From assembly GCA_021823045.1 (NCBI GenBank), contig JAKAPB010000004.1, positions 1-19,624 of the forward strand: a stretch of DNA of 19,624 nt. The letters run 5' to 3'. The DNA is from Actinomycetes bacterium (lineage in GTDB: Bacteria; Actinomycetota; Acidimicrobiia; Acidimicrobiales; Acidimicrobiaceae). Both the position numbers and the translations under genes were made by a program. The notes under the pieces were generated by a model. That model worked only from the letters and a program-made list of their open reading frames with translations, searched no databases and had not been told where the DNA came from. This document shows, one piece after another, positions 14,443 through 19,624 of the stretch (positions are counted from its first letter, which is position 1; each line of letters opens with the position of its first letter).

Positions 14443-15720
14443 ATGGCTAATAACCCAGAGACGGTGTTCACTTACGGTGCGCCGCTGCTGAAATTTGGAC
14501 CAGGTTCTTCGGATGAAATCGGCTTCGATTTAGCACAGCATGGAGTCAAGCGGGTGCTCGTTGTAACCGATGTTGGAATTACCGCAACCGGTTCGCCGCA
14601 ACGTGTTGCGGATCAAATGGGGCGGTACGGGATTGAGTCGCAGGTCTTTGACGGCGTACATGTTGAACCGACTGACCTAAGCCTCCAGGAGGCAGTCGAT
14701 TATGCACGCAGAACTGGACCGTGGGATGCGTTGGTCGCTATAGGGGGTGGGTCGAGCATTGACACGGCCAAGGCCATCAACTTAATGATTACCAACCCGG
14801 GTGAATTGATGGACTATATCAACGCTCCAGTTGGAGGAGGAAAGGCGCCTAGTCAGCCGCTAAAGCCGCTTATTGCCGTGCCGACAACCACGGGAACGGG
14901 ATCTGAAAGTACTACAATTTGCGTCCTGGATGTCCTTGCCCTCAAGGTCAAGACTGGGATTAGTCACGCCAGACTACGTCCAATGATGGCTATCGTTGAT
15001 CCACTACTAACCATTAGTCAACCGCCGGAGGTTACGGCAGCCACCGGCATGGATATTCTATGCCACGCTTTGGAGAGCTATACGGCAAAGCCTTACTACA
15101 CCTATGAACATAAGTCCGCAGAGCAGCGAGTTCCTTACTGCGGATCTAACCCCGTTGCAGATATGTGGTCGATGAGAGCCCTCGAGCTTTTGGCGAGGTC
15201 GTTTCGTCGGGCAGTATCGCATGGAGAAGATGTCGAAGCGAGGATGGACATGTCAATGGCTGCAACCTTTGCCGGGATGGGATTTGGGAATGCTGGCGTG
15301 CACATACCTCACGCAAATGCTTACCCGATTGCAGGCAGGGTTAGAGATTTCTATCCGAAAGGATATCCGAAGCATGAGCCGATGGTTCCACATGGAATGT
15401 CAGTTTCCCTGACCGCTCCCGAGGCCTTTCGATTTACCTTCTCTGCCCAGCCCGAGAGGCATCTGCAGATCGCTGGCGTGCTTGCCCCCGGGGCATCTCG
15501 TCCGAGTGATCCCTCGGAAGCCCTGCCCGCTGCTCTCATCCAGCTAATGAAGGATATCGGGATTCCTAATGGGATTGGCGGGGTCGGATACGATAAGTCT
15601 GATATCTCGGACCTTGTTGACGGAACCATGAAACAGCAGCGTCTGTTGGCCACGGCTCCGCTGGTGGTCAACGAATCGGACATCGCTCAAATTTTTGAGC
15701 GATCAATCGAGCTTTGGTAG
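14443..15720 (+). CDS. Hydroxyacid-oxoacid transhydrogenase (ADHFE1-like iron alcohol dehydrogenase)
   Basis: A 425-residue iron-dependent alcohol dehydrogenase that matches human ADHFE1 (EC 1.1.99.24) along its whole length. That enzyme oxidises 4-hydroxybutyrate to succinic semialdehyde while reducing 2-oxoglutarate to D-2-hydroxyglutarate. Shared marks include VEPTD (74-78), the GGGSSIDTAKA cofactor loop (101-111), PLKPLIAVPTTTGTGSE (139-155), GMDILCHALESYT (202-214), the insert ending YCGSNPVADMW (232-242), GFGNAGVH (280-287) and VPHGMSV (315-321). Metal ligands are predicted to be D204, H208, H290 and H317. The tightly held cofactor is used within the cycle, so no net NAD is needed. ATG 14443 is preferred over TTG 14440 because AAGGGGG (14431-14437) then sits five bases upstream. 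The zinc-ribbon gene begins six bases after the stop. Confidence 0.88.
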   Translation: MANNPETVFTYGAPLLKFGPGSSDEIGFDLAQHGVKRVLVVTDVGITATGSPQRVADQMGRYGIESQVFDGVHVEPTDLSLQEAVDYARRTGPWDALVAIGGGSSIDTAKAINLMITNPGELMDYINAPVGGGKAPSQPLKPLIAVPTTTGTGSESTTICVLDVLALKVKTGISHARLRPMMAIVDPLLTISQPPEVTAATGMDILCHALESYTAKPYYTYEHKSAEQRVPYCGSNPVADMWSMRALELLARSFRRAVSHGEDVEARMDMSMAATFAGMGFGNAGVHIPHANAYPIAGRVRDFYPKGYPKHEPMVPHGMSVSLTAPEAFRFTFSAQPERHLQIAGVLAPGASRPSDPSEALPAALIQLMKDIGIPNGIGGVGYDKSDISDLVDGTMKQQRLLATAPLVVNESDIAQIFERSIELW

Positions 15721-15726
15721 GTAGAG

Positions 15727-16230
15727 ATGCCAATCTACGAATTGGAGTGTCGCCTCGGTCACCGAATCGAGGTTATCCAGGCGATTTCGATGGCGATTCC
15801 TCACTGCCCTAGTTGCGACTCGGAAATGTATAAGCTTCCTTCGACCTTCTCAATTGGCAGGCGAGCGGTGCTTCCGTCAAGTCCTGATGCAATGCCTCAG
15901 ACCTGGAAGGGCACCTACGATGGCAACCGGGAGTATGTGAATTCGCTGAGAAAGATCGTAGACGAGCGCGTGAAGATTGAAGAGCGATACCCAGAGTTGG
16001 CCGGTGATCGAAGGCCAATCCTAGCTCATGAAGGAAGGTACGAGTCAGTACCCTTGCGAGTCGGTGACCAGGTAGTTGCACCGGCAACGCACAGCCATAC
16101 TGCCGACCATGCACACGACCATGGGCACAAGCACGACCATGGGCACAAGCACGACCATGGGCAAGGGCACAGTGGCCCAGAGGAAGTGCCTCCGCTCAAG
16201 GGCGGGCTTGGCCAGAAAGCGCAAGATTGA
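15727..16230 (+). CDS. FmdB-like zinc-ribbon protein with histidine-rich tail
   Basis: A 167-residue protein. The first 45 residues are an FmdB-type zinc ribbon (MPIYELEC-RLGH, then CPSC at 27-30, ending in LPSTFSIGR). The first knuckle lacks its second cysteine: C8 is followed by RLGH, so H12 may serve as ligand. A charged middle part (about 60-115) resembles no family I know. The tail (122-148) has 12 histidines in 27 residues in the pattern HDHGHK, encoded by an 18-base tandem repeat. Such tails bind Zn, Ni, Co or Fe. Lying between an iron-dependent transhydrogenase (six-base gap) and an Fe-S flavoprotein (four-base overlap), it could help supply or buffer their metal. That role is inference; FmdB-type proteins are also seen next to amidase genes as presumed regulators. 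Confidence 0.75.
   Translation: MPIYELECRLGHRIEVIQAISMAIPHCPSCDSEMYKLPSTFSIGRRAVLPSSPDAMPQTWKGTYDGNREYVNSLRKIVDERVKIEERYPELAGDRRPILAHEGRYESVPLRVGDQVVAPATHSHTADHAHDHGHKHDHGHKHDHGQGHSGPEEVPPLKGGLGQKAQD
16114..16167 (+). repeat. 18-base tandem repeat coding the His-rich tail
   Basis: CACGACCATGGGCACAAG occurs twice exactly (16114-16131, 16132-16149) and a third time with changes at its end (16150-16167). It encodes HDHGHK units. Such repeats can change copy number by slippage. Confidence 0.9.
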
Positions 16231-19130
16231 AGTTCGAGCGCTTTCAGGGTCGGATTCTGCGGCCTAGCGCGTCTCAACCTTCAGTAGCGAGTTCCGATCA
16301 CGATAAGGTGCGAGACCTGTTGTCGACGTTGCATTCCGCTGGAGTATCGGAAGTCGAGGTTGGAGCCTCTAGGACAGCCCAATACAGTAGCGACGCGTCC
16401 AACTATCGGGTTGTCCCGATGGCGGTGGTATTTCCTCGATCGACTGAAGAGGTAATTGCTGTGCAGCAGGTTTCGGCGATTACTGATACAGCATTGACGG
16501 TTCGCGGTGGTGGGACATCTGTGGCGGGAAATGCAGTTGGCCCAGGGATCGTGCTGGATCTGAGCAGGCATTTAAACAGAATTGTTGATGTCAACCCCTC
16601 GGAGATGACCGTCGTGGTCGAGCCCGGAGTGGTGTTAGATCAACTGCAAAGGGCAGTCGCTTCATCGGGTTTACGTTTTGGGCCAGACCCATCCACTCAT
16701 TCGCGCTGCACAGTGGGAGGGATGATCGGAAATAATGCTTGCGGTTCGCACTCCGTTGCATTCGGACGTACGGCCGAGAATGTCATTTCGCTAGATGTAG
16801 TTGATGGTAAAGGTCGCCGCTTTTTGGCTGAGAAGGGTCTCGGACAGGTTGATGGTCTTGCGGAGCTGGTAAAACGGCATAGCCATACAATCGTCGCTGA
16901 ATTGGGACGTTTTGGGCGACAGGTGTCGGGCTACTCTCTTGAGCACTTGCTCAAGGTAAATGGAGAGGATCTTGCCAAGGCGCTGGTTGGAACTGAAGGA
17001 ACCTGTGTGGTAGTTCTTGGCGCAAAGCTTGCCCTGGTACCTGTTCCAGTAGCCACGGCGCTGACGGTGCTTGGATATCCGGACATGGCAAGTGCAGCGG
17101 ATGCGGTAACTGCCATTTTAGAGTTGCATCCTCAGGCGATAGAGGGGATCGACTCACGTCTGGTGGATGTCGTCAGACGGCACAGTCTCGCTTCAAAGAT
17201 CGAAGATCTGCCGGATGGCGAAGGTTGGTTATTTGTCGAGACTGCTGGCGATAGCGTTAGCGAAGCCCTCGCTGCGGGCGAGGATATTGCCGCGATTTCT
17301 GGGGCGCTCGATACGACTGTGGTGCCGGCGGGTCCTCGATCTAAAGCGCTTTGGCGGATTAGAGAGGATGGAGCGGGCCTCGCTGGGCGTACGGTTCAAG
17401 GACGCCAGGCCTGGCCTGGCTGGGAGGACGCAGCGGTGCCCCCAGCACGACTCGGTAGTTATCTGAGGGAGTTCCAGGATCTTCTTCGAGAACATCACGT
17501 TGATGGTCTGATATATGGGCATTTTGGCGACGGGTGCGTCCATGTTCGACTTGACTTCCCGTTGGATTATCGTGATTACACAATTAGGCCGTTTTTGGTT
17601 GACGCTGCAAAGCTTGTAGCTAGTTTTGGAGGGTCGCTTTCGGGTGAACACGGCGACGGTAGGGCTCGGAGTGAACTGCTGCCGATCATGTACAGCAATG
17701 ATGCTATTTCCGCCTTCGAGGAGTTCAAAGCAATATTCGATCCTAAGGGTTATTTGAACCCAGGTATTGTAGTGAATTCCAAACCCGTCGATTCGAACCT
17801 CAGGATGTCGTCGATAAAAATACTCCCTCGTAACCCTGGCTTTATTTTAGCCGAAGACGATGGCGATTTTGGCTCGGCGGTACATAGGTGCGTCGGAGTG
17901 GGCAAGTGTCGAGCCGACAATTTGGCTTCGGGAGGATCTATGTGCCCTTCTTTCCTCGCCACAACCGATGAAAAAGAGTCAACGCGGGCTAGGGCACGGG
18001 TGTTGCAGGAGATGATGAATGGCTCGCTTGTAAAGGGTGGATGGCGATCCCTGGAGGTGCGCGAAGTATTGGATCTCTGTCTTTCCTGCAAGGCGTGTGC
18101 ATCCGAGTGTCCCGCGGGGGTGGACATGGCGACGTATAAGGCCGAGGTACTTTACCAGGCATATCGACGAAGGATCAGGCCGGTAAGCCACTATTCGTTA
18201 GGATGGCTTCCCCGGTGGGCAAAGGTAGCAGCAGTCGCGCCTTCATTAGCAAATCTCACTCTTGCTAATCGAACCATAAGCAGAGTTATCTGCTTTCTGG
18301 CTGGCGTGGACAGCAGACGGACGCTACCACGTTTTGCTCCCGAGACCTTTACTGAAAAGCATCCTTCATCCGCAGCATCCTCTCTAGTAGGCCTTTCTTC
18401 AAGTGAAATCATTCTGTTCGTCGACAGCTTCACTAATCACTTTTCACCCGAGGTGGCCGAAGCGGCCATCGGGGTCTTGTCTGCGGCTGGTTTTACGGTT
18501 AAGACTGCGCCATCGGATCTTTGCTGTGCGATTACCTGGATATCAACTGGCCAGCTTGACATTGCGCGTAAGAAACTTCGGCACTTTGTCGACGTCTTAG
18601 CGCCTGCTGCGAGTCAAGGAACGCCGATAGTAGTGCTCGAGCCTTCTTGCGCTGCGGTTTTACGGGGTGATCTGAAGGACCTTGTCGCAGGAGAAGACGC
18701 AGCAAGGGTTTCTGGAGTAGTCCAAACGTTTGCTGAAATTATCAATCGGGCTAGGAAACGAGAGGAAAGTCCGTGGATTCCGCCGGATCTGAGTGGAACG
18801 AAGGTAATAGTGCAACCTCATTGCCATCAACATTCGGTTCTTGGATTCGAGGAAGACCGTGCGTTACTACAAGCAACTGGGGCTGAATCCCAAACCTTAG
18901 TCGGATGCTGCGGTCTAGCTGGTAACTTCGGAATGGAACGGGGCCATTACGATATTTCTATGAAAGTTGCGGAACGCACCCTGCTGCCCGCCTTAGATAT
19001 TGCAGATCAAAATACAGTCGTCCTTGCCGATGGTTTTTCATGCCGAACCCAAGTGGCCGATCTATCGTCAAAGCGAGCTATCCATCTAGCCCAATTGATC
19101 GCGGGCCGGCTGGGACTCCATGGAACATGA
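16227..19130 (+). CDS. FAD/Fe-S D-2-hydroxyacid dehydrogenase (D-2-hydroxyglutarate dehydrogenase, YdiJ-like)
   Basis: A 967-residue three-part enzyme. FAD_binding_4 domain: about 58-270 (RGGGTSVAGNAVGPG at 93-107, TVGGMIGNNACGSHS at 162-176). FAD-oxidase C domain: about 275-515, with GHFGDGCVHV (H432, H439) and SGEHGDGRAR (E474, H475), the positions that bind the active-site metal in D-2-hydroxyglutarate dehydrogenase. Fe-S domain: CVGVGKC (C555, C561), C573, and CLSCKACASECP (C618, C621, C624, C628). CCG region: about 725-960, with CC at 766-767, VQPHCHQH (C866), VGCCGLAGNFGME (C894, C895) and C939. The layout and size are those of E. coli YdiJ and relatives, which oxidise D-2-hydroxyglutarate or D-lactate and feed electrons to the respiratory chain. 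TTG 16227-16229 overlaps the previous stop (TTGA), implying coupled translation. Being next to a transhydrogenase that makes D-2-hydroxyglutarate, that substrate is the best guess. Confidence 0.85.
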   Translation: MKFERFQGRILRPSASQPSVASSDHDKVRDLLSTLHSAGVSEVEVGASRTAQYSSDASNYRVVPMAVVFPRSTEEVIAVQQVSAITDTALTVRGGGTSVAGNAVGPGIVLDLSRHLNRIVDVNPSEMTVVVEPGVVLDQLQRAVASSGLRFGPDPSTHSRCTVGGMIGNNACGSHSVAFGRTAENVISLDVVDGKGRRFLAEKGLGQVDGLAELVKRHSHTIVAELGRFGRQVSGYSLEHLLKVNGEDLAKALVGTEGTCVVVLGAKLALVPVPVATALTVLGYPDMASAADAVTAILELHPQAIEGIDSRLVDVVRRHSLASKIEDLPDGEGWLFVETAGDSVSEALAAGEDIAAISGALDTTVVPAGPRSKALWRIREDGAGLAGRTVQGRQAWPGWEDAAVPPARLGSYLREFQDLLREHHVDGLIYGHFGDGCVHVRLDFPLDYRDYTIRPFLVDAAKLVASFGGSLSGEHGDGRARSELLPIMYSNDAISAFEEFKAIFDPKGYLNPGIVVNSKPVDSNLRMSSIKILPRNPGFILAEDDGDFGSAVHRCVGVGKCRADNLASGGSMCPSFLATTDEKESTRARARVLQEMMNGSLVKGGWRSLEVREVLDLCLSCKACASECPAGVDMATYKAEVLYQAYRRRIRPVSHYSLGWLPRWAKVAAVAPSLANLTLANRTISRVICFLAGVDSRRTLPRFAPETFTEKHPSSAASSLVGLSSSEIILFVDSFTNHFSPEVAEAAIGVLSAAGFTVKTAPSDLCCAITWISTGQLDIARKKLRHFVDVLAPAASQGTPIVVLEPSCAAVLRGDLKDLVAGEDAARVSGVVQTFAEIINRARKREESPWIPPDLSGTKVIVQPHCHQHSVLGFEEDRALLQATGAESQTLVGCCGLAGNFGMERGHYDISMKVAERTLLPALDIADQNTVVLADGFSCRTQVADLSSKRAIHLAQLIAGRLGLHGT

Positions 19131-19542
19131 GGTGTTGATGCTAAAAGGCTCCATGCAGAGTCGAATTTCGATAGCCACCTTTAAGGCTAGGGCAGCAACA
19201 AAATGGCGTGCAGAGTTCAGCTTGTGGCGTGTCCGAGACTAGGTTAAAAGTTCCTTTGGTTCAAACGTAGTTAAAAGTTGAGGTATGCAAGTGCTCTCGA
19301 ATGGCGTGTGCCTTAATTTTGCAGTTTTGGCGCAGTAAACAAGCCGAGCAGAAACTGAGCTAAGGCGGTTCAAAGAGCGGCTACGAAGAATTTAGCCCCC
19401 TCTCAGAATGGCAAGGCTCTTGGTGCCGTCTCGAACTGGTATGACCTATTACTCCATTGCTAATCATGGATGTGCAACCTACCCATTGGGTGGCATAGTT
19501 TTCTGCCGGTCACCCTGCCCCTACGACGAAGGATACGCTCGA
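19131..19542. other. Non-coding stretch after the operon, possible insertion-sequence end
   Basis: No gene is seen. GTTAAAAGTT occurs twice (19243-19252, 19270-19279), with GGTTCAAA between the copies (about 19258-19265), resembling the GGGTCAAA repeats at 12090-12114. TGGCGTG occurs at 19204, 19225 and 19302. Short direct repeats of this kind occur at ends of IS21-type elements, but no transposase is here and no clear terminator follows the 19130 stop. Confidence 0.35.
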
Positions 19543-19624
19543 CTAGAATTGGCACCCCCGCTTTGCATAGTTCTCGGTATATCCCGGTGGCGTGGTCGCC
19601 GTCTGGTCGATATAACCTTTGAGA
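19543..19624 (-). CDS. Possible C-terminal tip of a gene entering from the right edge
   Basis: On the minus strand the frame reads GYIDQTATTPPGYTENYAKR and then GCQF before a TAG at 19543-19545. The composition looks like genuine protein rather than random translation, but only 26 residues are visible and no family is recognised. If real, the gene converges on the lactonase operon. Low certainty. Confidence 0.3.
   Translation of the reverse strand, partial: LKGYIDQTATTPPGYTENYAKRGCQF

Noticed and set aside
16026..16277. Cys/Trp-rich minus-strand frame (CPWSCLCPWSC repeats)
   Set aside because: This is simply the antisense reading of the histidine-coding tandem repeat.

Overview
The window reads as chromosome of a mid-GC actinobacterium-like organism, possibly an acidimicrobial relative. 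This is inference: frequent TTG/GTG starts, an MmpL-type exporter, a CtaG-type oxidase assembly protein and an actinobacterial style of FAD/Fe-S dehydrogenase. No rRNA or tRNA gene was seen, so the lineage stays unproven.

Layout. 1-1331: an MmpL/RND exporter cut by the window edge, with an upstream MarR regulator, both on the minus strand. The MarR gene lacks any ATG, GTG or TTG start for its full-length frame and carries a perfect palindrome at its 5' end. 1459-2716: a GNAT acetyltransferase and a divergent nitroreductase. 2705-6886: a tightly packed minus-strand run of four genes (FAD oxidoreductase, divergent acyl-CoA carboxyltransferase, FMN-binding split-barrel protein, Ca2+/Na+ antiporter), facing a plus-strand pair (flippase-like membrane protein and a small lipoprotein). 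8401-9040 is non-coding and ends in a strong hairpin, probably the typA terminator. 9041-12035: typA/bipA and a CtaG family gene on the minus strand. 12036-12750 is a scarred, hairpin-rich stretch ending in a decayed IS21-type transposase start.

12726-19130 is the most interesting block: a GntR/FCD regulator divergent from a compact plus-strand operon encoding a metallo-beta-lactamase-fold lactonase, a hydroxyacid-oxoacid transhydrogenase (human ADHFE1-like), a small zinc-ribbon protein with a histidine-rich tail, and a 967-residue FAD/Fe-S D-2-hydroxyacid dehydrogenase. Read together, the genes suggest catabolism of gamma-butyrolactone or 4-hydroxybutyrate. The lactonase would open the ring. 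The transhydrogenase would oxidise the hydroxyacid using 2-oxoglutarate as acceptor. The flavoprotein would reoxidise the resulting D-2-hydroxyglutarate and pass electrons to respiration. This resembles the Agrobacterium attKLM (blc) logic, but with an NAD-independent second step. No succinic semialdehyde dehydrogenase lies in the window.

19131-19624 is mostly non-coding, with repeats that could be an insertion-sequence end, and perhaps the C-terminal tip of a minus-strand gene entering from the right.
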